Assembly (NCBI GenBank): GCA_003550325.1
Contig: QKWP01000113.1
Coordinates: forward strand, 277,089 to 341,088
Source: Gigaspora rosea
Taxonomy: Eukaryota > Glomeromycota > Glomeromycetes > Diversisporales > Gigasporaceae
Reading direction: 5' to 3'
DNA length: 64,000 nucleotides
Shown here piece by piece: positions 34,380-46,918 of this stretch. The translations under genes were made by a program, and so were the position numbers. Position 1 is the stretch's first letter; every line of letters starts with the position of its first letter. Below the pieces are notes generated by a model. It was not told the DNA's origin. It saw only the letters and a program-made list of their open reading frames with translations, and did not search any database.

Positions 34380-37300
34380 TTAAAGCTGAGAAAATTATTC
34401 AAGGTTAGTAGTGCTGATTTTCTATAGTCAAGTTACAGAATGTGAAATAATATAACTGTTTTAGGATCAGATGATTTTAAAAATGAATTAGAACAAGCTG
34501 AAACCTCAGAGCAAAGTATATAGATTCTATTTTTAATATGATTTGAAGAATCAGCTAGCTTGGAACATACTAAGCTGCCTTTTTATATACATTTTTTGGT
34601 TTAGAGCAAGTGAATCTTAAACCTATTGAAAATTCTTCACTAAGTCAACTGATAGAATTTATGAAAATTGATGAATTTGAAAATTTAGATCAGGGTAAGT
34701 TCTTTTAAATTGATCTTCATACATGTTTGAATTGGAAATATCAAATTTGCTAAATACTACATTTAATTTATTTGATAGAATTGGCAGAATTAGAATTGGA
34801 TGAGTTTGAGGATAAATTCTTTTTAAATTAGTATCGTACATGTTTGGGCCAGAAATAATAAATCACCTGAATGCTATTTGGTAATTCATTTGACAGAATT
34901 AGATAGGCTTGAAACTTCAAAGCGAGATAATTGGAATTAGTTTAATTTGAAGAATGAACTATATTAGCAATTCTTAATAAAGCCACATTTTTTATAGATC
35001 ATATTTTTGGGTCAGAACTGGAAAATATCGATCCTGCTAAATTTTCTTTGTTAACTCAGCCAGTGGAACTGATTATTGATTCATGTTTTTCATCTTGGTC
35101 AATTGCTGGACATTATGTTAAAGAGTATGGACAGCAAAGGGGATTTGCTATTAATCTTTATTGAGTTGGTTATTACAAAAATTCTGATTCATCTAATCGG
35201 ATTATAAAAAAAGAATATTTTCTTGTAAGTATAGCAGAAATTACAAGCCAAAGAAGACAAAGCTATTGGATTAAAAACGTAACAAGGGATCAAAAAAAAT
35301 GAATTGCAAATGGCACATTAATTTATCCAAACCTAAAAATAGTGGTTCTGTGCATATAACTATATATATTTAGAGCATAACCATGAACTACTTGCAGATA
35401 ATACAAAATTTGCTACGAAGTTTAGAAAATTTGATCAGCCTGTATTGGAAGAAATTGAGCATGCAGTTGTGCATAGATGATGTGATGCTTATACTATAGA
35501 AACTTGTTGCAACCACTGTTCCCTGATCAACTTTTTCTTACTCAGAATCTTTCTAATACCATTCAGAAGATTAAATGTAAAAATCAAATCACTGGATCAG
35601 ATGCATAACAATTGCTAGAATTTCTCTTAATTAGCAGAAGGAAGAGCCAACAATGTTTGTACAGCCATTAATCAATACGGAAGTGATAGACTTAGTGGTA
35701 TATTTTGGATGACAACTAATCAGATAATACTATAATCTCCCTACTCTAATATTATACTTTATAATAATACTTCTCGGACAAACAAATACAATTATCCATT
35801 ATAACTATTTATAATCATTGACAATGAAGGAAAGTCACATTTAGGTGCTCAGATATTTTTAAATGATAAAACACAAGAAAGTTATGAATCAGTTCTGCAA
35901 CAAACATTAGATGCTATAGGCTCTTAACCAAAGGTTATATTAACAAATATGGATCCAGCTATAGAGGCAGCATGTAAAACAGTATACAAAAATACTTATC
36001 ATATATACTGCATTTGGCACATGTCACAGAACCTACCAAAATGGCTCAAAGCAAAACTTGGAGTAGCAAACTTTAATCACTTTGTTGTAGTTTTTGGAAT
36101 GTGCGTAATTCATTATGCATAAATGTTTTTGAGCAACGATTTCAAACATTGTTAAAAATTTTTTTAAATGCAAATAAATACTTACAAAATCCAATTTATT
36201 CAATATGACACTCTTGGGCATGTGCATTTACTAGCATATTTTTATAGCAGGTATGCAATCAATACAATATGTTAAATCAATTAATACGATAATCCACAAG
36301 GTAGTTTCTTCTAGTTCTACTATGTTTGATGTAGCTGAAGTTTTAGATGTGCGAATGCAGAAAGAGAATATAAATAAAGAGTTTTTGATATAGAAATACA
36401 AATTAGTAACACATTACCAGCCATTCATTGTAGAAAGTTTTTTTAGTGATATTAATAAGATCATTAAAAAATATTTTTTAACAAGAATTATCACAGAAAT
36501 TCAAAAACAAATATGTGAATCCATAATTTATAGATGTGAAAGTTGTCTATTGAAGAGGCTTTTAAAAATCAATCAGTAATAGTAATGCAATTAAATAGTT
36601 ATAAAAACAAGAGTTTAAACTAATATTAATGTCAGTGTCATTTATATATTTAGGATCAAAATGAATCATATGAAAGTCAAATTCAAGCTAATAGTCATGA
36701 AGACATTGAGCATATTGAAGATTACTTTGATTATAGACAAACATATTTAAAAGCACTACTAAATTCAGTTACGAAGAATTCAGTTAAAGAAGTATGCCAA
36801 ATCATTCCATATATGGCACCAAGCCCATATCAACACATTATAATTCTTAATGATGGAACTCATTTATGTACATGTTTATTATTGGTCTCCTATAGAATTA
36901 TTTGTCGTCACTATTTTAAGCTAATGATTGAAATTCCAAATGTTTTATTTCACCTATGTTAATGCCAACAAGATGGCTTCAAGATGAAGCTTGGGCTTGT
37001 GTTGATTCTATTTTTAACGAACAGTTTATTGAAACATCAACAAACCATTTTAAACAAGCTAAATATAGTACTTTAAATTAACCTGTTTTTATTCCAAAGC
37101 ATTATGATTATATTCAGGAGGTTCAAGCTCGTCAACATGTACAAAAAAAAGCTGATTATTGTTGACTTATGAGGCATTTTAAAAAAGCTTTGAATTATTT
37201 ATTAAAAGACAATATCAAAGAAATTTAGACGATATTATATTGGCATATATTTCTGAACAAGAGGCTAAGCTAAATACTAAAATGCAAATAAGAAAAAGTA

Positions 37301-37590
37301 TTCTTATAGAGAATACGAATTTGAATAGTGAGATAAAATTGCCAGAGGGCACATTTATAATATAGATGATATTAATGATCCACTTAAATGTCAATAAAGA
37401 GATAGACCTGCTAGTAAATGGCTTAAGGCTCATAATGAGGAAAAAGATAATAGCAAGGTCCAAAGAAAAAATACTGAGGTGACTTCGGCAGTAAATAAAA
37501 ATCACAATAATGGTGAATATAAATGTAGGTTGTATCACAAAATAGAGCATTATGCTTCTAAATGCCCTAGTAAGGAAAATTATTAGCCAT
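34380..37590 (+). pseudogene. MULE transposase remnant (FAR1 - MULE - SWIM - zinc knuckle)
   Basis: The order of domains identifies a Mutator-like transposase on the plus strand. A FAR1-type DNA-binding region is at about 35080-35290 (SSWSIAGHYVKEYGQQRGFAI, shortened here to its core VKEYGQQRGFA). A MULE core is at 35820-36060 (DNEGKSHLGAQIF, then YHIYCIWHMSQNLPKWLK). A SWIM finger is at about 36838-36935 (CTCLL...CRHYF). A degenerate knuckle is near 37525 (EHYASKCPSK). Many stops and frame changes; inactive. The 5' part (34380-35030) shows short acidic coding islands separated by intron-like units of about 118 bp that are tandem copies of one another. TIRs were not recognised. Confidence 0.8.
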
Positions 37591-37740
37591 GTGATATTGT
37601 AGTATGTAAGTATATGTGTATAGACATATGTATTTGGTATTAGATATAGCAATTGTGATTTTAATGTATATAGTCAAATATCTAGCTTTTATATGATTGT
37701 ATTATATGGTTTGCATATCGATATACAATTTTAAGTATAA

Positions 37741-38170
37741 GCCATATGGGCTGATTTATGGAATTGCCAATAACTTTTGATATACTAATCTATTTTTGAA
37801 TAATTTTATTACCAAAATGTTGGTCTCAATGAGACGGTTCTAATGAATCCAAAATCATAAAAATCCAATAACAGGATCCAAAGATAATTAAGATTTTGTA
37901 TAATTTTATATTAACTTTTACTATATGAAAACCAATCCATACGTTGATTGTCTACATAGTAAAACCAATCCATACGTTGATTGTCTACATAGTAAAAGTT
38001 AATAGTAAAATTATACAAAACCTAATTATCTTGGGATCCTGTGATTAGATTTTGATGATTTTGGATTCATTAGAACCATCTCATCAAGACCAACATTTTG
38101 GTGATAAAATTATTCAAAATAGATTAGAATATCATAAGTTATTGGCAATTCCATAAATTAGCACATATGC
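37741..38170. mobile_element. 430-bp foldback MITE with about 190-bp arms
   Basis: Left arm GATTTATGGAATTGCCAATA pairs with the reversed right end; complementarity continues through CCAAAATGTTGGTCT almost to the centre, where a 33-bp phrase containing CCAATCCATACGTTGATTG is duplicated in tandem. It shares motifs with the foldback at 32495-32817 (ATGAGA-GRTTCTAA...CAAAATCAT), so both belong to one family. Confidence 0.85.
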
Positions 38171-38829
38171 GTATTTTTTACTATGAAGTTTAAGTATTGT
38201 AAGCTATTAATCTTGTATGAAGCCAGTTGTTTGTACTTGTTTTGTTATATGAAATCTTGCTTCCGAAATCAAGAGTTTTAGAAATGCAATAGACTAAAGT
38301 GAATCAATATAAATAAAATTTTAAGAATAATATTGATATGGGACGTATTATAGTTAAATTCTCTTGTATATTAGAATTTAAAATTAGTAATTCGATTTTA
38401 ATATATATAAACAGTTCAATAAAAATTGTCACATGACAACTATAATACATAATACAATGCAATAAATAACATTTGCCACACTATACAATAAATAAATTTA
38501 CTCTATACTTTAACAGATATAAAAAAATAAAGTTAATAAATATAATTAATTTAAAATTATTTTATATAAATAAAACAAGTAAAACTAATATATAATTAAT
38601 TTAAAATTATATTATATAAATAAAACAAGTAAAATTAATATATTATAATCAATAAAATTAAAAAAATCTAAAGGAATTAATTATATTTAATAAAATATAT
38701 TATGATATAATAAAATAAATTAATATGTAGATATAAGTTTACTAAAATGTATCTATAGTGTTGAATACTATAAATAAATAATATTATATATAATAATATT
38801 ATTACATGTATTATAAAAAACAACAAAAA
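38171..38829. repeat. AT-rich stretch with a roughly 60-bp tandem duplication
   Basis: At about 38540-38650 the phrase TATATAAATAAAACAAGTAAA is repeated with its flanks. No gene recognised in the rest. Confidence 0.5.
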
Positions 38830-39960
38830 AGACAACTCTTTCTGACGATCCCTCGTACCAAATTTTTCAAGAACTCAGACCTACGAAAGCAATGCAGTTA
38901 ACATATTTATACACAACAAAACTCTACCAAAGCTGCTGTCGGGTACAAAGTCCATTCACTGTATGTTCTGCAACTGCAATAGCGATGAAACAGAACAGTA
39001 GACTTATAAGCGAGGCACCTTGGCGGGCTTTAATGCTATTAAGCAAAGATGTAGCAGAGAAACTCTGGAGCTTTGTTAAGGTCTATGGAAATAAAAATAG
39101 AAGTAGATACTTGGTTAGATATGTTATTCTGTATAGCATAACTCTTACAACTCCTTTATTTTGGTACTCTTTTCCTGGACTGCTTTGGACGTTTCGAAAT
39201 TTTACAAAAAGTGGGCAATTCGGTGTACCCCCTCCAAAAGATTGGCAGTGTTTACTCCTTCCAAATTCGGATGCGTCTACTGAAATAGAATTACCCATGA
39301 GGATATTTGGATTAATGCTTACCAAATAAACAATGACTAGTGTAATAGAGATCAGAGAGATCACGTGTAGAAATTTCTAGATGTTAGCCGTTTTTTTTTC
39401 CTCTTTCTAGAATACATATAGTGTTAGATTAGATATCTTCTATGCAACATTATATAATTTTTAAAGCCTAACACAGGCAAAAATAGTGTCGTCAGGCCGT
39501 TTTTTTTTCGGCTTTTTTCTCCTTTTCTCTGTTTTTATTTTTTTCGTTTATCCCCTTCTCTTTTATTTCTTGACATGTTTTTTTTTCATTTCGTTAGTTT
39601 AGCGCTCCCTATTTTTTATTATCCTTTTTACTTTTCTTTCTATTTTGTTGGTAGTTCTTCTACCTAGGAGGCTAGGAGTAGAAGGTTGGGAAAGAAGACG
39701 GTCATGACGGGCTGGTAAGTCAGGTCAGTAATTCAGTGCAGATTGGTCTGAGGTAGATCGATGCAAACCGATGAGGCTAAATTACCATTGGCAGGTCACA
39801 CATAGGTGCTCGAGTATTTAGATACTTTATAGTAACCGGGTGAGCCACTCTTCGATTCAAACACCAAATGGTGGATGTAAAAAAATTTTTCTTTTGGGAA
39901 ATTATCATCAATAAAGCATTGAAGCGTGACATGATCGTCAATTTCAAAAAAAAAAAAATA
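38830..39960 (+). mobile_element. Retrocopy with poly(A) end, copy 1 of an uncharacterised family
   Basis: It contains a 145-codon ORF (38892-39329) that is recognisably similar to one at 42162-42545: both share YLY-TK near the start and LVRY-IL-SITL in the middle, followed by a T-rich stretch. It ends in A13 at 39946-39958. Flanks ATATTATTACATGTA and ATATTATTGCATGTA may be an imperfect target duplication. The encoded protein has no recognised domain. Likely a 5'-truncated LINE or a SINE-like element. Confidence 0.45.
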
Positions 39961-40392
39961 TATTATTGCATGTAATAATATGATTAAATTATTACATGTA
40001 ATAAATATTATTACAATTAATATCAGGAGAATTTTTAGGTGCTGATCTGTGCAGATTTTTAAAACCCGACAATAATCAAAAAACTGCAAAGATCTGTGAC
40101 CCCACAATTATAGTTGAAGAAAAAACTTTTAACAAATTCTGCGCAGATTTTAGAAATATATAAATCTGCGCAAATTTTTATTAAATAATAAAAAGTGTAA
40201 TAATCTGAATTAAGCTTAATTCGGGCCAAAATTTAGAGCAAATTTACTAGTTATATTCTATTAATTTATTTACTATATTTTTATTTATATATTTATTAAT
40301 TAAAAATATATTTCGGTTTTACTAAATCATACTACTAGTGCTCAACACCACAATGATCTATGCCAATCAAATTTTTTAAATGCAGTGTAATG
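39961..40392. other. AT-rich spacer with inverted CTGCGCAGATTT motifs
   Basis: Motifs such as CTGCGCAGATTT and AAATCTGCGCAAAT are repeated in both orientations (40020-40180). Similar ones occur at 44150-44350. These may be decayed transposon ends. No gene. Confidence 0.35.
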
Positions 40393-40640
40393 TAAAGATC
40401 AGGTGTAACATAAAATTTTTATTGTTTTGCTATTTTTTTTAAAAAAATACCTTCTAACTTAAAATTTTTTCTATGAAACCACCTTTTTTTAAAAAAAAAA
40501 AACCCCCCTTGTGAAATTTACTATACTATGCCTCACCTTAACCCTAACTATTAACTCTTACTCAACATTTATCATCTTTAACTTTTGTTTATTTTTTTTT
40601 GTTTATTTTTTTGATACTGATTTTCATGTTATACCGCATA
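40393..40640. mobile_element. Degenerate MITE of the AAGATCAGGTGTAA family
   Basis: The left end AAGATCAGGTGTAACAT and the right ATGTTATACC are partly preserved. The interior carries CCTTAACCCTAACT. It matches the better copy at 43595-43848. Confidence 0.6.
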
Positions 40641-41690
40641 CTGGTGTTGAACACCAGTGATTTGATTTAGTCCTACTGATATATTTTTATTTACATTTAT
40701 ATATAATATCACTTATATATTATAAATATCTTATACTAATCCTGTGCTACTCTAATTCTAATTCTGTGCTACCCTAACCCTAATCCCACACTATACTACC
40801 CTAAACCTCTTGAAAGGATACATTATACTAAATCCCATACTAACTATTACGTTACGCCTATACTAACTTTTGTGCTACTAACTATAATATATATACTACA
40901 ACCTATACTAACTATCTTGCTACATTCTGAACTATTATGCTATATCTTTCATGCTATGTATGTTCTACTATCATGCTATATTCATTCTACTATCGTGCTA
41001 TGTTTTGTAATAACAATCGTACTATGTTTTTCTAAAGAAAAAAGGAAATTTTAGTACTGTATATATATCTATATATATAACCTATTGTAAACCAGATACT
41101 AACTATCGTGCTCTGTCCATTCTATCTATCATGCTATGTTCCATACTACATTCATTTCATTCTAAAGAAAAAAATGATATTACTGTAATATTAAAAAAAA
41201 TACTATCATATATATCCTTATGTTTATTCTTTTTACTCCAATTCTATAATGATAACAATATCCAATACTATTTTTTCCACTTCTAACTATCGCGCTATAT
41301 TTCATACTATATTTATTCTAAAGAAAAAAAAAAAAAAAAAATATTCTAGCCTTACATTCATCCTTTTCAACTCCAATTTTATGATGATAACAATATCCAA
41401 CACTCACTATTTTTTCCACTCATGTTTCCCATCTTAACAAATTCTAACTGTCATGCTATTCTATACTAACTACTACATTCATTCTAAAAAAAAAGGAACA
41501 TTAGTATAAAAAAAAAACAAAAAGAATACTAATTACAACCTGCCAAAAACGATGAAAACGTACTAGAAAAAATAAATTAACTAACTGAAATAACCTACTA
41601 GAAGACACGAATGCAACTTCAAGACTCAGTAATGGCTCTAGTAATAGCTCAGTGACAGCTTCAAAGACAGCTTTAGCAATAAAAAAAAAA
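40641..41690. repeat. Degenerate tandem repeat block
   Basis: Phrases CTAACTATCGTGCTATRTT, ATTCTAAAGAAAAAA and ATGATAACAATATCCAA recur every 120-170 bp between about 40870 and 41510. CCCTAACCCTAATCCC lies at about 40770-40790. The ORFs at 40872-41054 and 41249-41437 are repeat by-products. Confidence 0.6.
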
Positions 41691-42140
41691 ATTTAAACCA
41701 TTTATTAATTTAATAAAAAAAAATATATAAGTTACAGTATAAAAAAAATTTTTTTATAACTTACAGTATGATTGTCAATCTTTAATGTGATTGGCCAATC
41801 ATATAATTTAACAATAAAAAAAATTAATTAAAAAAAAGTTAAATATATTAAATTAAAAATAAGAAAAAAATTTATAAAAAAATATTTAAATAAAAAAAAA
41901 TAATATTAAATAATAAATAAAAATTTAAATATATAAAAAAAAAAGCAACACTATAAAAACTTAAATAAATAATAAAAAAAGTAATAATAAAAAAGATAAA
42001 AAAAATTAAAATAAATAATAATAAAAAAAATTTAATTAAAAAAAAAGATCAGAAAAAAATAAAAATTTTAATACATTATTAAAAAAAAATAAAAAAAATA
42101 ACAAATAAAAAAAAAATAAAAAATTAAAAAAAAAACAAAT
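41691..42140. repeat. Extremely A-rich low-complexity tract
   Basis: Almost entirely A and T with runs of A on the plus strand. No other information. Confidence 0.8.
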
Positions 42141-43246
42141 TTTTTCACAATAATTCGATCTATGAAAACTTTGAAGTTAGTATATTTGTACATAACAAAA
42201 GCTTTATCTAGAAGCATTTTGGATAAAGAGTTTCAGATCAGACTAAAAAAGATCTCTCTTTTTGGGTTTGGCTTTCTGGGTGGAAGTCTTTGTTACTATA
42301 GAAAACGTAGTAGAACAACAACTCTCAAGTTTTTTGTTAAAAGCTATAGAGGCTTAGCCAGAAGTAGTCTTTTGGTCAGATATATTATTCTTCAAAGTAT
42401 AACTCTTATGCTCTTTACAAGTTTGGTACTTTTTCTATTTCTCCTTGGGCTTTTCGAAATTTTACCAAAAAGTAGGAAATCCAGCTTACCCCTTCAAAAG
42501 ATCAACAATATTTACTTTGTCCAAATTGAGAAGGCGCCGGCCTAATCTGAATTTAGTAATGAGTGAGTTTTCGGCCTAATGAAATAAACAATGAATGACA
42601 TGTGAAGTCTTTTGAAGGAAAATCTGATATGAAATTTCTTTCCAGAAGGTTCTTTCAGGTACAAGGTTTTCTACGGGTTTTTTCTACGAGTTTTTTATGA
42701 TTTTACCCATTTTATATATAATGCTTAGATGAATATAGAGTAGAGACTTATTCGTTTAGTATATTATACAATCTAGTACAGGTTTAATAGTACATTTTTC
42801 AGTTCTGTCATTGTTTTCTCTTTGTTTTTCTATCTTTGTCTTTCTTTATTTTTTCCTTTTATGTACTTTGGTTATTTATTTAAGTTTGAAATATTTTTCC
42901 CCCTTTTTATTTCCCTTTGTTTTTTGTTTATTTGGTTTATTTTTTTTTAGGATAAGATTATCCTATTTGGTTGCATAGGTAGGAAGAATCTAAAAAAGTT
43001 AGTCTTTGACAAAGCTGACAAAGTTCCTAATTCAATAGATATTTATATCTATGGGAGTTAGTGTGACAGGTCGCATCTGGGCACAGTTTTTGTAGCTGAA
43101 TGATGTTGGACTTACAATCTATGGGTTTTATTATATGTATAACTTAGGTTATTATATGTAAACTAATTAATAAAGTACTAGAAAGATTGTCAAAGTTTAA
43201 AAAAAAAAAATTAAAAAAAATTAAAAATTAAAAAAAAAATAAATAA

Positions 43247-43292
<46 letters not shown>
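42141..43292 (+). mobile_element. Retrocopy with LINE-like 3' UTR and poly(A), copy 2
   Basis: It contains a 127-codon ORF (42162-42545) related to that at 38892-39329, a T-rich stretch (42780-42950), then AGTTAGTGTGACAGGTCGCA near 43060, which matches the 3' UTR of the LINE ending at 32266. It ends in a run of about 38 A (43255-43292). This ties the family to LINE machinery: either a truncated LINE with a divergent insert or a partner element using the same 3' tail. Confidence 0.55.
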
Positions 43293-43294
<2 letters not shown>

Positions 43295-43594
43295 TTTGCA
43301 AATCTAATTTACCTATGGTGATAAAACACCATAAGTGCGTTTTATAATAATTGATAAAAAAATAAAAAAAATAAAAATAAAATTCGAATTAATTTGAATT
43401 ATAAAAAAAACTAATAAAATTCAAATTATTTGAATTAAACAAAAAAATAAAAAAAATAAAATTTGAATTAATTCGAATTATAAAAAAAAAATAAATAAAT
43501 AAAATTTGAACTAATTCGAATTATAAAAAAATAAGGATTAATTAATTCGTAATTGCGGTTACTATAAACCATCCCAACATGCCAACAAATTCTA
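43293..43594. repeat. A-rich low-complexity spacer
   Basis: Repeated AATTCGAATTA-like words within runs of A. No gene. Confidence 0.6.
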
Positions 43595-43848
43595 AGATCA
43601 GGTGTAATATTGCACATTTGAAAAAGTCAAAACAAATTTTCATTTTGCCAAAAATTGTTTCTAAATCAAAATTTTATATATGAAACTACCTTTCGGTTTC
43701 TAACAAAAAAAATTCCTTGCTAAATTTTAATGAACTAAAGCCCTTTCTAACCCGAGCCTTACACCAAGCCTCACTCTAACCCCAACCTTAATCGCATGGT
43801 TTTATTTTTATAGAAAGTTTGGTTTGATCATTACATTATACCTGATCT
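43595..43848. mobile_element. 254-bp MITE, AAGATCAGGTGTAA family, TA target site
   Basis: Left AGATCAGGTGTAATAT and right (reversed) AGATCAGGTATAATGT, flanked by TA at 43593-43594 and 43849-43850. The interior has a diverged CTCTAACCCCAACCTTAA stretch. Other copies: 40393 (degenerate), about 60703 (left half); the terminal motif alone is at 15714. Confidence 0.8.
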
Positions 43849-44689
43849 TAGTATTTACGGTTATGTTACAAATCAATTAATTCAAAAAATAAAATAAAAT
43901 AAAGTACGAATTAATTTGAATTAATTTGAATTATAAAAAAAAGTTTAAATAACATTTTAAAAATAAAATAAAAAAAATAACAGATTACTGTATCTGTTTA
44001 TCCAAATAAAAAAATTTTTAAAATAAAAAAAATAGTGTACATGTATATACAAGCACAAGGTCGAATTTTAAATTAAAAAAAAATAAAATTAGAAAATGCG
44101 CTTTTCTTTATTTATTGTTTTGTTTTGTTTATTGTGTTTTACTAGCAGGTAAGTATAGTAGTTATAATTTTGAAGATTATTGCAAATTATAATAGGCGGT
44201 GCCTATTATAATCTGCGAAGATTATACTTTTTAAAAATTTGCACAGATTTTTGTTAAAAAATCTGCAAAGAACTGCAAAAATCTAAAATTTGAAGATCTT
44301 TGCAATTTTTTAAACAAGTTTCTGCACTGATTTAATAAATTTGAAGATCATTACAGAATATTAATGTTTTTAAATTCCCGATGAAGATTTTAAAAAACAT
44401 ATATAATAATATATGTAATAAATATAATTGTAATAATTAGCTAAATATGGTGCCATTCTTTAGCAATAAATGCAATAAATATTGTAAATACATAATATAT
44501 ATATTTTACAAATGTAAAATTGCTTTAATAAATATATAGTATACTTTATTAAATTGTTCAAACAAGTACAATCTAATGATTAATATATTTGTATAAACCA
44601 AATTCAATAACCAGTTTTACATGTGTGGTTCGAAACAGTGTTCAAATGAGTTTTGGAGCATGAACCAACTGGTTTGAACTAGTGTTCCT
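43849..44689. other. AT-rich spacer with a short perfect palindrome
   Basis: ATAATAGGC-GGT-GCCTATTAT is found near 44190-44210, among repeated TTTGAAGAT / ATCTGCAAAG words. No gene. Confidence 0.4.
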
Positions 44690-46615
44690 ATGAATCTGAA
44701 CTGAACTGAACTTAGGTCAAGTTCAGGTTCAGGTTCAGGTTCAGTATTAAACCTAATCCTGAACATTTTTTAAAACATGTTCAGGTTCAGATTCAGTATT
44801 GAACTTTTATAGCTAGTTCAGGTTCAGTTTAGGCTCAGTTCATAAGTTCATGAACATGTTCAGGTTCAGTCTAGTATTTATATGAACTAGTAATTCTAGG
44901 TTTGAATCCAGGTTTGGTCTAGTTTAGACCAGACTCAAACTCTAAATTTTATTATTAAAACTTTATACTAAACTCAAATTCAATCATAAGTTTGGTCAGG
45001 CTAGTCCAAATTTTGCAAACTAGTTTGAGTCTAAATAAAAATATATGTATATTTTGATACTGGACAAGTTTACTTAAAGAAAATATAAATCAGTTAGTAA
45101 AATTTAGAGAATCATAGCATTTTGTATAATTTTATTAATAAAATTATACAAATTTCCATGATTTTTTAAATTTTACTGATTGTTCATAACTTTACATCAA
45201 ATTGGTATATTTTATTTTACTTTCTTAAAGTTTGAAGAAAAGATGCTTAATTTTGGAAATTTTCATCAAAAATTCAAAATTAAGTATCTTTGACACAAAT
45301 TTTAAGGAAAATAAAATAAAATATACTAATATGATATATTTTTTAGTACTAAACAAGTTTACTTAGATCAAGAAATTATGGTCAATTAGTAAAATTTCAA
45401 AAATCATAGAAATTTGTATAATTTTATTAATAAAATTATACAAATTTCTATGATTTTATAAATTTTACTAATTGATTATAATTCTTGATCTATGTAAACT
45501 TGTTTAGCACCAAAAAATACATCATATTAGTATTTTTATTTTAGTTTTCTTAATTTTGAATTTTTGATAAAATTTTCCAAAATTAAGCATACTTTCTTTA
45601 AATTTTAAGAAAAGTAAAATAAAATATACCAATTTGATATTTTTTTGGTGCTTAACAAGTTTGCTTAGTGCAATAAGTTATGATCAATTAGTAAAATTTA
45701 GAGAATCATAGAAATTTATATAATTTTATTAATAAAATTATACAAATTTCTATTATTTACTAATTGATCTTAATTTCTTACACTAAGTAAACTTGTTCAA
45801 CACCAAAAAATACATCAAATCAGCATATTTTATTTTACTTTCTTAAAATTTGAAAAAAAGATGCTTAATTTTGGAAAATTTTATCAAAAATTCAAAATTA
45901 AGTATCTTTGACACAAATTTTAAGGAAAATAAAATAAAATATACCAATATGATGTATTTTTTGGTGCTAAACAAGTTTACTTATATCAAGAAGTTATGTT
46001 CAATTAGCAAAATTTAGTGAATCATAGAAATTTGTATAATTTTATTAATAAAATTATACAAATTTCTATGATTCTCTAAATTTTACTAATTGATCATAAC
46101 TTCTTGATATAAGTAAACTTGTTTAGCACCAAAAAATACATCATATCAGTATATTTTATTTTATTTTTCTTAATTTTAAATTTTTGATAAAAATTTTCAA
46201 AATTAAGTATCTTTTCTTCAAATTTTAAGAAAAGCAAAATAAAATATGCTGATTTGATGTATTTTTTGGTGCTTAACAAGTTTACTTAGTGCAAGAAGTT
46301 ATGATCAATTAGTAAAATTTAGAGAATTATATATTAATAAAATTACCGTACACAAATTTCTATGATTTTCTAAATTTTACTAATTAATTCTAACTTTGTA
46401 AGTTAGATAAACATGTGCATATATTATGAACCTGAACATGTTCATGAACCTTGAACTGAACCTGAACTGAACTTTTTTTAAGTTCAGGTTCAGGTTCAAG
46501 TTCAATAATTTTAAGTTCAGGTTCAGTTCAGTATTGAACTTTAGAGCAGGTTCAGGTTCAGGTTCATTGAACCTGAACCTGAACCTCTATTGAACTGAAC
46601 TGAACTTCAGAACCC
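44690..46615. repeat. Palindromic satellite flanked by TTCAGG hexamer tracts
   Basis: Hexamer-like AGGTTCAGGTTC / GAACCTGAACCT tracts lie at 44690-44880 and 46430-46615. Between them (about 45055-46395) a unit of about 290-315 bp is repeated four to five times. Each unit is an inverted repeat centred on TTTTATTAATAAAATT (centres near 45141, 45429, 45731, 46046, 46338) with arms reading TAGTAAAATTTAGAGAATCA and complement, joined by a second palindrome. No coding region; the ORF at 46094-46279 is part of it. Confidence 0.85.
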
Positions 46616-46648
46616 TAGTTGGAACAGGATAACATCTCTAGTTGTAAT

Positions 46649-46918
46649 ATATAAAAAGAAATTCTAAAATTTTTTGTATAATTTAAAGATCAATTTTTTA
46701 ACTGCTATTGAACTCTATATGCATTGAATGATATAATAATAAGAAATATTAAAAATATTTTTATGATTATTTTTAAAATAAATTGATAAATACTTTAGTT
46801 GCTTGTTTTTTTAAAATATTTTTATATATTTTTTGTAAAGTATTTTGATGCTAATTACAATATTGCTTAAATGTTTATTATTTTCATAATATATTTTTTT
46901 TTATTAAAAGATTGAAGT
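46649..46918. other. AT-rich spacer
   Basis: Nothing recognised except the hAT target duplication ATTGAAGT at its right edge. Confidence 0.5.

Larger units (their letters stand above)
21950..46640. mobile_element. Old hAT element boundaries, inflated by nested insertions
   Basis: Left end TAGGGATGTTATCCTGTTC (21950) and right end, reversed, TAGAGATGTTATCCTGTTC (46640) match at 18 of 19 bases. Both are flanked by the same 8-bp duplication GTTGTAAT (21942-21949 and 46641-46648). The 24.7 kb between them contains a 9.4-kb LINE insertion, a MULE remnant, truncated retrocopies, foldback elements and satellites. The original hAT was probably a few kb and grew by later insertions. Chance agreement of both TIR and 8-bp duplication is unlikely, but the same family could have inserted twice at similar sites. 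Confidence 0.6.

Noticed and set aside
44620-44945. tRNA B-box-like words GGTTCGAAAC and GGTTTGAATCC
   Set aside because: No matching A box or cloverleaf could be drawn around them.
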